Positions 16,800 through 26,418 are shown, counted from the stretch's first letter. The stretch: 51,898 bases of DNA from Bacteroidales bacterium (GCA_949419965.1 CASPAC010000010.1:1-51898); one strand, 5' to 3'. Notes: generated by a model not told the origin, from the letters alone. Made by a program: numbers and translations.

Positions 16800-16817
16800 G
16801 TTGAGGTTCCTTTAATT

Positions 16818-16861
16818 TTCAGGAAGGCGGGGCGGTTTGCGGTACCGCCGCCCCTCCTGAA
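16818..16861 (-). promoter_or_regulatory. large intercistronic hairpin
   Basis: TTCAGGA and GGCGGGGCGG pair with CCGCCGCCCC and TCCTGAA across a loop TTTGCGGTA, with one small bulge. It lies between the PQQ-propeller and EEP-GLUG genes. On the minus strand the sequence after it is AAAATTAAAGG, so a classical terminator is unlikely; processing or partial termination is possible. Confidence 0.55.
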
Positions 16862-16873
16862 TGCTACATTGGG

Positions 16874-18727
16874 TTATTTCTGGCAGTTGCTGTGGCGTGC
16901 GTTCTGTCCGTACTGCGACCACGCCGAAGCGGCGGGCGAAGCGACGCCGGGCAGCGCAACGCAGTAGACCTTGAGCGCACCGGCCGCGGAGTCCTTGCCG
17001 AGGAAATAGGAGTAGCCCCATTCGGAAATCGTCGGCGAACCGTTCACCGAGTCGGCCAGGTGCTCCTTGTAGCGGAGTTCGCCTTCGGCGCTGAGCACGA
17101 CGTAATCGCCCGTCTTGGTGCAGAGATGGATCTGACCGAGGTTATCGATGGCCGGAATGCTGTTGCTTGCCGCGTCGAGCGTATACGACCAGCGGGTGGA
17201 ACCGTTGGCGGTGTTCAGCGCGTAAACCACCGAAGGATCGGCCTTGTCGGCGACGATGTAGAGCGTCGAACCGTCGGCGCTGAGCGATGCACCCGTCTGC
17301 GAGAATCCGCCGGGCAGGTTCACGCTCCACTTCGGGGTCTTCTTGGACGAAGCGGTGAGGTTGGTGCAGTCGAAGCTTGCGAGGTTCCAGGTGCCCGATC
17401 CGTAGACGGAGCCGGCGAGGTATACGCAATTGTCGGCATCGACGCAAGGCTGGCAGCGGCCGGCCGAGAGGATCTTGCCGGGAGCGAACGTATCGGAAGT
17501 CGGAACCGGCGACCAGACGAACGATGCGTCGGGAACCATGATGCCGTAGCCGTATTCGGCGGTGTTGGTGAAGATCACCACGCCGCTCTTGAGGGCGATC
17601 GTGCCGGAGGTGCCGCCGCCGTTGGCCGGAGTGGCCGTGGCGGTGTTCTTGCCGGTGGATTTCTCGAATCCGCGGATCGCGCCGTTGGTGCCGCGGCTGC
17701 CCACGATGACCATGCTCGGGCTGATGCAGGGCGTCGAGAAAGCGATGCGCGCTGCCGGGGCGTAGGCCGTCGTGTTCTTCCAGAGGACGGAACCCGTGGC
17801 ACCGTCGAACGCGTAGGCGACCGAAGCCGAAGAAGAACCGCCGTAACCATGCCCCACCCAGTAAACCGTGCCGTCGGTGTCGACCGAAGGATAGGAAATT
17901 TCGCTCTTGAGGTATACGCCGTCTTTGGCCATGGCGTCGTATTCCCATACCTTGGCGCCGTCGGTGTTGAGTGCGACCATCTTGCCGTCGCCCGACACCG
18001 CATAGATATAACCCATGTCGCTGGCCGCAACGACGCTCGCTGTGCAGAGCGCATCGGCGGAAGCCACAGCGGTGGACCAGAGCAGCGTGAAGGCCCCGAT
18101 ATCGCCCGAGCGGACGTTGATGGTTTTGGAGGCGGTGCTCGTGCCGCCGCGGTCGTCGGTCACGGTCAGCCGGACGTTGAACATGCCCGCCTGCTGGAAG
18201 GTGTAGGTCGCATTGATCTCCGTGGAGGTCGTACCGTCGGGGAAGAGCCATTCGCGCGACGCGATCGAGCCGTCGGAGTCGGTCGACCGGTCCGTAAAGG
18301 TCACGGTCGTGCCGACGCTGACCATCTGGGGCATATAGCTGAAGTCGGCCGCCGGCAGCAGGTTGTCCGCAAGGATGGTGAGCGTGCGGGTCGTCGAGGC
18401 GCGGTTGCCGTCGGCGCCCCATGCCGTGAGGGTGACGGTGTAGTCGCCCGGCCGGTCGTAGACGATCGGATCGGGAACGGCCTCCTCCGACCAGTTGCCC
18501 TCTCCGGCGAAACCGAAGTGCCAGAAGTATTCGGAAACGGTCGTGCCTTCGGCCGTGGTCGTATTGGCGAAAGCGACGGGAGTGACGCCTGCGATGATCT
18601 CCTCCTCGCCGAACGTGAAGCCGGGGGTGATGACCGAGTTGCAGACCTTGTCCGTGCCGCCGTCGTCGGAACATGCGACCGACGCGGAGAACAGCGCGAT
18701 GCTCAGATATGATAATATTCGTTTCAT
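16874..18727 (-). CDS. PKD-domain lipoprotein with PQQ-like beta-propeller
   Basis: A 617-residue lipoprotein, signal MKRILSYLSIALFSASVAC. Two PKD-type domains occupy about 35-118 (EYFWHFGFAGEGNW, YDRPGDYTVTLTAWGADG) and 123-207 (FTDRSTDSDGSIASREWLFPDG, FQQAGMFNVRLTVTDDRGG). The remainder (213-617) is a PQQ-type propeller without the cofactor dehydrogenase residues: repeats such as YIYAVSGDGKMVALNTDG, YAFDGATGSVLWKN, VVYALNTANGSTRWSYTLD. Such propellers bind ligands or partner proteins. Within the cluster it is probably a surface binding component rather than an enzyme. Starts 27 bases after the PKD-GDPD gene, so cotranscribed. Confidence 0.85.
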   Translation of the reverse strand: MKRILSYLSIALFSASVACSDDGGTDKVCNSVITPGFTFGEEEIIAGVTPVAFANTTTAEGTTVSEYFWHFGFAGEGNWSEEAVPDPIVYDRPGDYTVTLTAWGADGNRASTTRTLTILADNLLPAADFSYMPQMVSVGTTVTFTDRSTDSDGSIASREWLFPDGTTSTEINATYTFQQAGMFNVRLTVTDDRGGTSTASKTINVRSGDIGAFTLLWSTAVASADALCTASVVAASDMGYIYAVSGDGKMVALNTDGAKVWEYDAMAKDGVYLKSEISYPSVDTDGTVYWVGHGYGGSSSASVAYAFDGATGSVLWKNTTAYAPAARIAFSTPCISPSMVIVGSRGTNGAIRGFEKSTGKNTATATPANGGGTSGTIALKSGVVIFTNTAEYGYGIMVPDASFVWSPVPTSDTFAPGKILSAGRCQPCVDADNCVYLAGSVYGSGTWNLASFDCTNLTASSKKTPKWSVNLPGGFSQTGASLSADGSTLYIVADKADPSVVYALNTANGSTRWSYTLDAASNSIPAIDNLGQIHLCTKTGDYVVLSAEGELRYKEHLADSVNGSPTISEWGYSYFLGKDSAAGALKVYCVALPGVASPAASAWSQYGQNARHSNCQK

Positions 18728-18754
18728 TGCGATTGGTTTTTGAAGTTATAAGAT

Positions 18755-20176
18755 TCAGCGTTTCCCCTTGCCCGACAGGTATTCGTCCATCAGGGCGGGA
18801 TAGTCGCACTGGATCATGCGCAGACCCGCGGCGACGAAACCGTCCATCGTAGCCGTATTGCCGTTGTGGAAAGCCGCGCCCTCGGCGTCGAGCAGGTTCG
18901 AGACCGAAAGTCCCTTGGCATTGACCGACGAAATCCAGGCGCTGTTGACATAGCCCGTCGAAGTCTGGATCATGTAGACGGGAGCGAATGCCGCCATGGT
19001 GTTCAGCACCGAGGCATTGTTGGCATGCGGAGCGATGATACCCGGCCGCTCCTGCCGGGCCAGCCAGGCGGCCTTGTCGCTGTTCGTCGAGACATAGAAC
19101 TGCACCCGGTCGAGACATCCGCAGCGCTTGACGACTTCGTAGACCTTGGCTATGTCGACGTCGTTGCTGCCGCACTTGTCGATGTTGAACCAGACCTTGC
19201 CCCGGAACTCCAGGAGCACCTCTTCGAGCGTCGGAATCTGTTCGTCGGTCACCTTGCCGTCGGTGGTTTTCAACCGGTATTTCCGCAGCTCCTCGCGCGT
19301 GAAGCTGCTCACGTAGCCTTTGTCGCCGGCATAGGAGCTGTAGTCGGTGAACCGGCTGAGGTAGTTGTCGTGCAGGCAGATGACCTGGCCGTCCTTGGTG
19401 ATCTGCACGTCGGTCTCGATGAAGTCCACGCATCCCAGTTCGACGCACTTGCGGAAGGCCGCCATGGAGTTGGGCGCCAGATCGTAGCCGTTGTTGAAGT
19501 TGCCGCGGTGCGCCATGATCCACATCTTGCCGGAGTCGAAATTCAGGCACGAGTAACTCAGAGAACGGCCCTCGACCGTGAGGACCAGCGTCCGGGTCTG
19601 CGCCGTACCGTCGTCAAAAGAGATGTCGGCGCTGGCCGTGTACTCCCCGTCGGCTTCGTAGCGGTGCTCCAGCTGCGCCGCAGGATCGGTCACCCGCTGC
19701 GTCGCGCTGCCGTCGCCGAAATCCCAGACGATGCCCGAGACGCCGGGTATGCGGGTGAGAGCGAACATGACCTGCTCCATGCGGGCCGGATGGTCGTTGC
19801 TGACGACGATCGCGATCTGCGTATCGGCAACGGTGAGCGTTGCCGAAAGTTCGGTCATCGCGCCCTGCACGAGGGTGACGGCCGCCTTGACCGTGTAGGT
19901 GCCGGCCGCCCGATAGGTGTGCGCGACCGATTCCCCCGCACCCGAAGCTGCGGTCGCACCGTCGCCGAATATCCACAGCACGCTGCGGACGTTGTCGGAA
20001 TCGTTTTCGAGCGAGAAGATGACTTCGGCATCCTTGACCGGAGCCGCGGGTGTCCAGACGATGGCCGGCGCACCGTTGTCCGGTGCCGGCATCTCCGGGC
20101 CTGCGTTGGAGCAGGCGACGAACTGCCCGCCCGCAATCGCCCAGAGAATCAATATGATTTTGCTGATGAATCGCAT
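18755..20176 (-). CDS. PKD-GDPD lipoprotein
   Basis: A 473-residue lipoprotein, signal MRFISKIILILWAIAGGQFVAC (Cys22). Two PKD-type domains (about 40-118 and 122-203, with VLWIFGDGA and GIVWDFGDGS) precede a GDPD domain at 217-470. GDPD motifs are MAHRG (His223), FIETDVQITKDG (Glu254, Asp256), LHDNYLSRFTD (His269) and FNIDK. The usual PENS/PENT motif reads APNS here, so the conserved Glu is missing. Starts 12 bases after susD, the position where surface glycan-binding proteins usually lie in a Sus-type locus. Probably a surface enzyme or a binding protein derived from one. Confidence 0.9.
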   Translation of the reverse strand: MRFISKIILILWAIAGGQFVACSNAGPEMPAPDNGAPAIVWTPAAPVKDAEVIFSLENDSDNVRSVLWIFGDGATAASGAGESVAHTYRAAGTYTVKAAVTLVQGAMTELSATLTVADTQIAIVVSNDHPARMEQVMFALTRIPGVSGIVWDFGDGSATQRVTDPAAQLEHRYEADGEYTASADISFDDGTAQTRTLVLTVEGRSLSYSCLNFDSGKMWIMAHRGNFNNGYDLAPNSMAAFRKCVELGCVDFIETDVQITKDGQVICLHDNYLSRFTDYSSYAGDKGYVSSFTREELRKYRLKTTDGKVTDEQIPTLEEVLLEFRGKVWFNIDKCGSNDVDIAKVYEVVKRCGCLDRVQFYVSTNSDKAAWLARQERPGIIAPHANNASVLNTMAAFAPVYMIQTSTGYVNSAWISSVNAKGLSVSNLLDAEGAAFHNGNTATMDGFVAAGLRMIQCDYPALMDEYLSGKGKR

Positions 20177-20188
20177 AATGCTGTCGGT

Positions 20189-21655
20189 TTATTTGATGCC
20201 GTAACCCGGATTCTGATAAAGTCCTTCGGTATTGAGGATACGCTCGTTGTAAGGGATCGGAAGCAACAGGTCCTTCAATCCGAAGTTGGAGTTGATCGCG
20301 TTGAAATGGACGATCATCTCCTGCCTGGTGTACATGCGCAGCAGGTCCTGCCAGCGGAGTCCCTCCTGGATGAACTCGTTGCGGCGCTCGTCGTAGATGC
20401 CCTGGCGCAGATCGGCACCCGACCAGTCGCCCAGTCCGGCGCGCTTGCGGACCATGTTCAGGAAGCTCTTGGCCGCGGACTCGCTGCCCTGCCAGTAGTA
20501 GGCTTCGGCCAGCATCAGCGCAACGTCGGCATAACGCATGACGACCCAGTTGTTGCCGCCGTAACCGTTCGCTCCGCACTCCAGATCGGCGTACTTCATG
20601 GTATGGTAGTAGGTAACGCCTGCAACGGTCGTCTCGCGCAGGTATTTTTTACGCACGTCCTCTTTGGCGAAGGCGTCGTAGATGCTCTTGGTGGTCATGT
20701 TCTGCCTCTGGCCCACCTTGTTCGACGTGATGCCGGTCTTGCTGGGACCGAAGAGGTAGTTCCAGCTGGAACCGAGGTCGGCGTTGTTCTGGATGTAGTT
20801 GACCTGGAAAATGTTCTCGACGCACGATTTCTGCGTGGAGAGGTCCCAGATCGCATTGTAGGGAATGGAGGCCAACTCGCCGAACGGCCGCAGGTTCCAG
20901 GCGGCGGTGAGCTTTTCGACCGCCGATTCGAGCGAAACCTGCTTTTCGGAGGCGAAATCCTCGTCGCACGCATACTGCAGCTTGGCTTTGCCGTACAGCG
21001 TCCATGCGGCGACCTTGCTTGCCCGGCCGCACTCCGAAGCGGGCTGCAGGTCGGCCAGCGGGCTGTCGAGCACGTAATCGAGGTCCTGGAAGATCGCCTT
21101 GTAGACCTCGCTCTTCGGCCGGCGGTAGTTGTTGGCATGCACCTCGTCCTTGGTCTTGAGCTCGGTCAGAATCAGAGGCACGTCGCCCCACTCGGTTACC
21201 AGGTGGAAATAGGTCAGCGCGCGCAGGAAGCGGATTTCGGCCTCGTAGGTGCTGCGGGAATCGGGGTCGGCATAGCTCACGTCGTCCAGATGAGCGAGCA
21301 GCGTATTGGCCCGCGAAACGGCCTTGAAAAGTTGCGTGTAGCGGTTGTAGACGTAGGTGTTCTCCTCGGTGAGCGTGTAGTTGTAGAACTGGTAGGGAAT
21401 ACCGCTGTTGGCACCGCTGTCGGTCACGGCCGTGTCATGCGAACGGACGTCGGTGAAGTAGTGGTTATTGGTATAGTAGTAACCCTGCGTGAGCGACGCA
21501 TAGACGCCGTCGAGCGAGGTGACGATGTCGGCCTCGGACTTGTAGAAGTTGCCGACCGTCGTGGAATTGGGATCGTACTCGTCGAGGAAACCGCATGACG
21601 CTGTCAGGACGGAGACGGCGAGCAGACTGAATATATGTTTGATGTTCATATTCAT
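20189..21655 (-). CDS. SusD/RagB-family outer-membrane lipoprotein
   Basis: Surface lid protein that captures a ligand for the SusC channel. It has 488 residues, signal ending LTASC, then GFLDEYDPNSTT as in most SusD proteins. The helical TPR-like N-terminal half carries SLDGVYASLTQGYYY, YAEAEIRFLRALTYFHLVTEWGDVPLI-type landmarks (here STYEAEIRFLRALTYF and LVTEWGDVP), and the C-terminus has YADVALMLAEAYY, LNMVRKRAGL, IYDERRNEFIQEGLRWQDLLR and LLPIPYNERI. A second in-frame Met two codons on could be the true start. It begins six bases after susC. Confidence 0.95.
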   Translation of the reverse strand: MNMNIKHIFSLLAVSVLTASCGFLDEYDPNSTTVGNFYKSEADIVTSLDGVYASLTQGYYYTNNHYFTDVRSHDTAVTDSGANSGIPYQFYNYTLTEENTYVYNRYTQLFKAVSRANTLLAHLDDVSYADPDSRSTYEAEIRFLRALTYFHLVTEWGDVPLILTELKTKDEVHANNYRRPKSEVYKAIFQDLDYVLDSPLADLQPASECGRASKVAAWTLYGKAKLQYACDEDFASEKQVSLESAVEKLTAAWNLRPFGELASIPYNAIWDLSTQKSCVENIFQVNYIQNNADLGSSWNYLFGPSKTGITSNKVGQRQNMTTKSIYDAFAKEDVRKKYLRETTVAGVTYYHTMKYADLECGANGYGGNNWVVMRYADVALMLAEAYYWQGSESAAKSFLNMVRKRAGLGDWSGADLRQGIYDERRNEFIQEGLRWQDLLRMYTRQEMIVHFNAINSNFGLKDLLLPIPYNERILNTEGLYQNPGYGIK

Positions 21656-21661
21656 GCGAGA

Positions 21662-24600
21662 TTAGAAAGTTAAGTTTAAACCTACCGAATAGATGCGCGA
21701 GAGAGGATAGCATCCCCAGTCGAAGCCCGGCATCATGTTGCTGCTTTTGTACGAGACTTCGGGGTTGTAACCGCGGTAGGGAGTAATGGTGAAGAGGTTG
21801 TCGCCGCTGAGATAGACGCGGCACGAAGCGATGCGGCACTTGCTGGTCCAACGCTTGGGCAGCGTGTAACCGAGCGTGATGTTCGCGCAGCGGAAGAACG
21901 AAGCGTCCTCCACGTAATACGAAGAGAGTTTGAGCGAAGTGTTGGTCGTAGAGATACGCGTCGCGATGGGCACGTTGTTGCGGCCCGGCTCTGCGTCGGA
22001 GATGTAACGGTCGGCGACGATCGAGTACTGGTTGCCCGAACCCTCCATGTTGTAGAGGTAATAGTCCTGGAAGTTGATGACCTCGTTGCCGTACGAATAG
22101 GCGAAGCTGGCGCTGAAATCGAGTCCGTTCCACGACAAGCTGGTCGAGAAGCCGCCCGTGAAGTCGGGATAGGCGTCGCCGATGATGGTCTTGTCGTCGG
22201 TGGTGATGACCCCGTCGCCGTTGGTGTCCTTCCAGATGGCGTTTCCGTAGGAGAGGTTGTCGAGGGCGTAGGAAGCCACGGCCGGACCCTTCAATTGGTA
22301 GCCTTCGGGGAATTTGTTGCCGTTCTTGATGTAGACTTCGCGGTCGAGCAGCGCATTGGCGTAATCGGCCTTCGACATGATGCCGACGGCCTGATAACCG
22401 TAGAACGAACCGATGGGCTTGCCCTCCTTGGTGATGTGGGAGCCTACCGAACGTTCGGTCGTGGAGATGATGTCGTCCAGACCGCCCATGCTGACGACCT
22501 TGTTGCGGTTGACCGAAATATTGGTGCTGAAGTTCCAGTTCACCTTGCCGGTCAAGAGACGCGCGTCGAGCTGGACGTCGAAACCGCGGTTGCGGATCTT
22601 GGCGCCGCTCATGTTGGTGGTCGTCGAGGTGGCACCCGAGATCGAAGAGATCGGGTATTTGTAGAGAATGTCCGTAGAAATGGAGTTGTACCAGTTGCCG
22701 ATCACGTTCAGACGGCCGTTGAAGAAGCCCAGATCGACACCGATGTTGGTCTGGCGGGTGGTTTCCCAACCCAGGGCGGAGTCGGTGAAGGAGCCTTCGT
22801 ACGTAGTCGAAACGGGAGTCTGGCCGAAAGCGTAGCTGCCCGACGAGATGCCGGCAAGGCTGGCGTAGTTGCCGATGTCGTTGTTGCCGCTCTTACCCCA
22901 GCTGGCGCGCAGACGGATCGAAGCCACGTCCTTGAGCGCATCCTTCAGGAAGGGTTCGTTGGAGAGCGTCCAGCCGGCCGAAACAGAGGGAAAGTAACCC
23001 CAGCGGCTGTCGACGCCGAAACGCGAGGAACCGTCGGCGCGGAACGAGGCGGTCAACGTATAACGGTCGTCGAACGAGTAATTGACGCGGGTCAGGAACG
23101 ACATCATGGCCCATGCGGCCTTGCGGGTGCTGTAAAGCGAGATGTCGGAAGCGCTCGAACCGTGGCCCGTCACCTCGTGGATGCGGTCGTCGGCGAAGCC
23201 CGTGGCCTCGACGCCCAGGCGGTCGTAAGTCTTCTTCTGGAGGGTGTAGCCGGCCAGCGCGTCGATGTGATGGCGGCCCATGCTCTTTTTGTAACTGAGC
23301 GTGAACTCGCCCAAACGGTCCACATCGTAGGTCGAGGTGGTGCGGGCGATGTTCGACGACCTCAGCTCCTCGCTGTAGGCGGGGGCCGCGTCGCGGCCGA
23401 TGCTCATCGGACGGTAATAGAAGTAGCGGTAGTTGTACCACTGCTGGCCGAGCCTGGCCGAGAGCTTGAGGTCGGGGATGAACTCGTAAACGAGATTGAG
23501 ATTGAGGTTATGGCGCGACATCTTCTCGTTGATGTCGAGCTCGTTGGCGATCGCCAGCGGGTTTTCGGGGAAGTTCATGCCCCACTCCGTCTTCATGCGG
23601 ATCATGGCGCTGCGGGCATAATCGCCGTTCTCCTCGTAGGCCGGCAGGTTGGGCAGATACATCAGTGCGCTCTGGATCACGCCGTCGTTGATCATGCGGC
23701 CCTCGGCCTGTACGACCGTGTTCTTGGCGTCGTACATCGAGTAGCCGATGCTCGCCGTCAGCCGTTTGGTGATCTGGGCGTCGAGGTTGATGCGGGCATT
23801 GATGCGGTTGTGGTTCGAGGGGGCGATGATGCCGTTCTGGTCCATGTAACCGATGCTGGCCATGTACTTGATGGCCTTCGTGCCGCCGAGGACCGAGATG
23901 TTGTGACGCATGATGCCGGCGTTGGAGAAGAGTTCGTCCTGCCAGTCGGTGTCGTACCGCGGTGCCACGGGGGTGCGGGTCGCGAAGTCGTAGAACATCG
24001 GGTGGATGCCCACTTCGGCCAGCGAAAAGCCTTTGGCAGCGCGGATCGTGTTGTCGTCGTAGGGACTCCACGACACGCCGGCGGCCGTGGCGCGCTGGCG
24101 GTAGGAGTTGTTGCGGGCGTCGATCAGCAGGTCGCGGAACTGCGTGGCGTTCAGCAGGGATACCTTGTGGTCGAGCTGCTGGATACCGTAGGAGAAGTCG
24201 TAGCTGATCTTGGCGGCATCGCCGTCCTTGCCGCGCTTGGTGGTGATGAGCACGACGCCCGACGCACCGCGCGAACCGTAGATTGCGGCCGATGCGGCAT
24301 CCTTCAGAATGTCGATGCTTTCGATGTCGCCGGGGTTGATGAACACGTCTTCCGAAGCGGGATAACCGTCGATGACGTAGAGGGGAGCGCTGCTGGCCGA
24401 AAGCGAATTGACGCCGCGCACGCGGATGGTCACGCCGTCGCCCGGCGCACCGCTGGTCTGCGACACCTCGACGCCGGCGACCTTACCGACCAACGACTGG
24501 CCGACGGTGGGCGTCGTGGCGGAGAGCTCGCTGGCCTTGACGCTGGCGATCGACCCCGTAAAGTCGCTCTTGCGCATCGGGGTATAGCCGACGACCAACA

Positions 24601-25219
24601 CTTCGGAGATCTGCTGGCTGTCCTCGGTCAACGTGATGTCGAACGATGTCCGGCTGCCGACCTTGATCTGCTGCGTGTTGTAGCCGAGGAACGAAACGGA
24701 GAGCGTCTGGCCCGGCATGGCCTCGACCGAGAAACCGCCCTCGATGCCGGTGACGTCGCCGCGGCTGGTCTCCATGACGATCACGCTGGCGCCGATGACG
24801 GGCTCGCCCGAAACCGATCGGACCGTACCGGTCACCCTGCCCTTCGGTGCCCGCGCGGGCTGCGCAGGCGCGGCGGCCGGCTTGCGGCTGACGACGATGC
24901 GGCTGCCCTCCATGCGGGCGGTCAGATTCTGTGCGCTGAGCGCGCGGATGACGACGTCAACGACGTTTTCGTCAGCCGCCTTGACGCTCACGCGCTGCGT
25001 GAGGTCGATTTCGGAGTTGTTATACGCGAACGTATAACCGCTCTGCGATTCTACGGCCTTGATAAATTCCCGGACCGGGACATTGTCCAGGTCGACGGTG
25101 ATTTTCTTGTTCTGCGCCACTGCCGGCAGAGCGGTCAGCAACATCAGGACAAGCGACACGACAAATCTCCGCACGGCTGGTAGCCGGTCGGAAAAATTCA
25201 GGCGTTCATCTTTTTTCAT
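21662..25219 (-). CDS. SusC/RagA-family TonB-dependent transporter with STN signalling domain
   Basis: Outer-membrane channel that imports the ligand held by SusD, powered by TonB. It has 1185 residues. Order: signal peptide (about 1-35, with RRFVVSLVLMLLTALPAVAQ), STN domain (38-112, LDNVPVREFIKAVESQSGY), carboxypeptidase-like domain (125-210, GKVTGTV-type, EPVIGASVIVMET), plug beginning EVLVVGYTPMRKSDFTGSI, and a barrel ending YSVGLNLTF. The STN domain indicates trans-envelope signalling to the FecR anti-sigma encoded just upstream. No TAnnTTTG element is seen in the 100 bases before it, which fits a promoter read by the ECF sigma factor. Confidence 0.96.
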   Translation of the reverse strand: MKKDERLNFSDRLPAVRRFVVSLVLMLLTALPAVAQNKKITVDLDNVPVREFIKAVESQSGYTFAYNNSEIDLTQRVSVKAADENVVDVVIRALSAQNLTARMEGSRIVVSRKPAAAPAQPARAPKGRVTGTVRSVSGEPVIGASVIVMETSRGDVTGIEGGFSVEAMPGQTLSVSFLGYNTQQIKVGSRTSFDITLTEDSQQISEVLVVGYTPMRKSDFTGSIASVKASELSATTPTVGQSLVGKVAGVEVSQTSGAPGDGVTIRVRGVNSLSASSAPLYVIDGYPASEDVFINPGDIESIDILKDAASAAIYGSRGASGVVLITTKRGKDGDAAKISYDFSYGIQQLDHKVSLLNATQFRDLLIDARNNSYRQRATAAGVSWSPYDDNTIRAAKGFSLAEVGIHPMFYDFATRTPVAPRYDTDWQDELFSNAGIMRHNISVLGGTKAIKYMASIGYMDQNGIIAPSNHNRINARINLDAQITKRLTASIGYSMYDAKNTVVQAEGRMINDGVIQSALMYLPNLPAYEENGDYARSAMIRMKTEWGMNFPENPLAIANELDINEKMSRHNLNLNLVYEFIPDLKLSARLGQQWYNYRYFYYRPMSIGRDAAPAYSEELRSSNIARTTSTYDVDRLGEFTLSYKKSMGRHHIDALAGYTLQKKTYDRLGVEATGFADDRIHEVTGHGSSASDISLYSTRKAAWAMMSFLTRVNYSFDDRYTLTASFRADGSSRFGVDSRWGYFPSVSAGWTLSNEPFLKDALKDVASIRLRASWGKSGNNDIGNYASLAGISSGSYAFGQTPVSTTYEGSFTDSALGWETTRQTNIGVDLGFFNGRLNVIGNWYNSISTDILYKYPISSISGATSTTTNMSGAKIRNRGFDVQLDARLLTGKVNWNFSTNISVNRNKVVSMGGLDDIISTTERSVGSHITKEGKPIGSFYGYQAVGIMSKADYANALLDREVYIKNGNKFPEGYQLKGPAVASYALDNLSYGNAIWKDTNGDGVITTDDKTIIGDAYPDFTGGFSTSLSWNGLDFSASFAYSYGNEVINFQDYYLYNMEGSGNQYSIVADRYISDAEPGRNNVPIATRISTTNTSLKLSSYYVEDASFFRCANITLGYTLPKRWTSKCRIASCRVYLSGDNLFTITPYRGYNPEVSYKSSNMMPGFDWGCYPLSRIYSVGLNLTF

Positions 25220-25322
25220 GATTGAGTTTTAAGTTTGGTTAGTGGTTTCTTGGGCCCCTCAAGAGAAGTTCGAAGGAGGTATTGCGGCGTTCATGCATGG
25301 CGTGGGATGGTCGGTTTGCCGG

Positions 25323-26306
25323 CTATTGCTGGATGATTACGTGGTGTTCGTCTACCTGCCGGCAGCGGAGGTGCGTCAGCGTTTCGATGATCCCGAGCGT
25401 CTCTTCGAGGCTCTCGGGCCGCAGCGTGAAAGAGATGCGCATGGAGGTGTCGATGTGCTCGTCGATGCGGAAGCGGATGTTGTACCAGTGTTCCAGATTG
25501 ACGGCGATGTCGGCCAGCGTCATGTTGTCGAAGACGATCGAATTGCCCGTCCAGCTGCAATAATTGCAAGCTGCGACGTTGCGCACGACGGCCACGCCCG
25601 AACCGGCGTCGTAGAAGCAGCTCTGGTCCGGGGCGAGGACGACCGACCGGCCGGCGCGGTAGCCCGACACCTCGACCCGGCCCGAAAGAAGCGTCACCTC
25701 CTCGGTGTTGAACGCCGGCCTGTGGCTGGCCGTGAAACGCGTGCCGAGGACCTTGACGCGGAGCTTGCCCATCTCCACCTCGAAAGGATGCAACGTATCG
25801 CGCCTTACGTCGAAGAAAGCCTCGCCTTCGAGCCGGACCGTGCGGCTGCCCGAAGTGAGGAAGCGGCCGGAGTAGGCCAGCCGCGAATCGGCGTTGAGCC
25901 ATACGACCGAACCGTCGGGAAGCGTGAAGCGCCCTTTGCTGTTTTCGGCGGTCACCAGCCAGGTTGCGGTATCGGGAGACAAGCGCTTCACGACGAAGAA
26001 TTCGACGCACATAGCCAGCAGAACGACGGCGGCCGCAGCGGCGGCCGTACGGCGGGTGATGCTGAACAACCCGCGCTTCGGAGCGGCCGGAGGCGTCATT
26101 TCGCGGTGCAGCCGGGCAAGCTTGCGGCGATACGACCGCAAGTCGACCGGAAAGACGGACGCCGGGTCGAGGCGCTCCCATTCCTCCCACAAGGCGTCGG
26201 TCTTTTCGCCCGCATGCTCCCGATTGAGGCACCATGCCCGGAACTGCTGCTGGGCCTGTTCCGGCATCGGGTTGTGCAGGAAGGTGTGTATGATCTTTTC
26301 AATCAT
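25323..26306 (-). CDS. FecR-family anti-sigma factor
   Basis: Single-pass inner-membrane regulator that holds the ECF sigma and receives the signal from the SusC STN domain. It has 327 residues counting from MIEKIIHTFL; longer upstream frames are unlikely because they would start inside the terminator-proximal spacer. Cytosolic part 1-85, membrane helix about 87-106 (TAAAAAAVVLLAMCVEFFVV), periplasmic FecR domain with FTLPDGSVVWLNADSRLAYS and EVTLLSGRVEVSG, and a C-terminal DUF4974 secretin-like unit (FDNMTLADIAVNLEHWYNIRF). It is placed between the sigma factor and susC, all on the minus strand. Confidence 0.93.
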   Translation of the reverse strand: MIEKIIHTFLHNPMPEQAQQQFRAWCLNREHAGEKTDALWEEWERLDPASVFPVDLRSYRRKLARLHREMTPPAAPKRGLFSITRRTAAAAAAVVLLAMCVEFFVVKRLSPDTATWLVTAENSKGRFTLPDGSVVWLNADSRLAYSGRFLTSGSRTVRLEGEAFFDVRRDTLHPFEVEMGKLRVKVLGTRFTASHRPAFNTEEVTLLSGRVEVSGYRAGRSVVLAPDQSCFYDAGSGVAVVRNVAACNYCSWTGNSIVFDNMTLADIAVNLEHWYNIRFRIDEHIDTSMRISFTLRPESLEETLGIIETLTHLRCRQVDEHHVIIQQ

Positions 26307-26382
26307 GTCTGTTCTTTCTGTGGGTTGTATTAGTATGACGGGGAAAAGAAGGGCATCCCTAACCGGAATCGAATTTTTGGGC

Positions 26383-26418
26383 AAAAAAAAAAGGACAACA
26401 CGATTTTGTGTTGTCCTT
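26383..26418 (-). terminator. intrinsic terminator between ECF sigma and FecR genes
   Basis: On the minus strand: AAGGACAACAC, loop AAAATC, GTGTTGTCCTT, then a run of ten or more T. It is an 11-base perfect stem with an ideal T-run, 30 bases past the sigma stop codon and 77 before the FecR start. Confidence 0.9.

Noticed and set aside
22295..25183. A 962-codon open frame on the plus strand
   Set aside because: Antisense to susC with the same mirror-codon composition; no signal peptide or motif.
26306..26384. Longer FecR start at 26384
   Set aside because: It would place 26 extra residues encoded across the terminator-proximal spacer; family alignment begins at MIEKIIHTFL.
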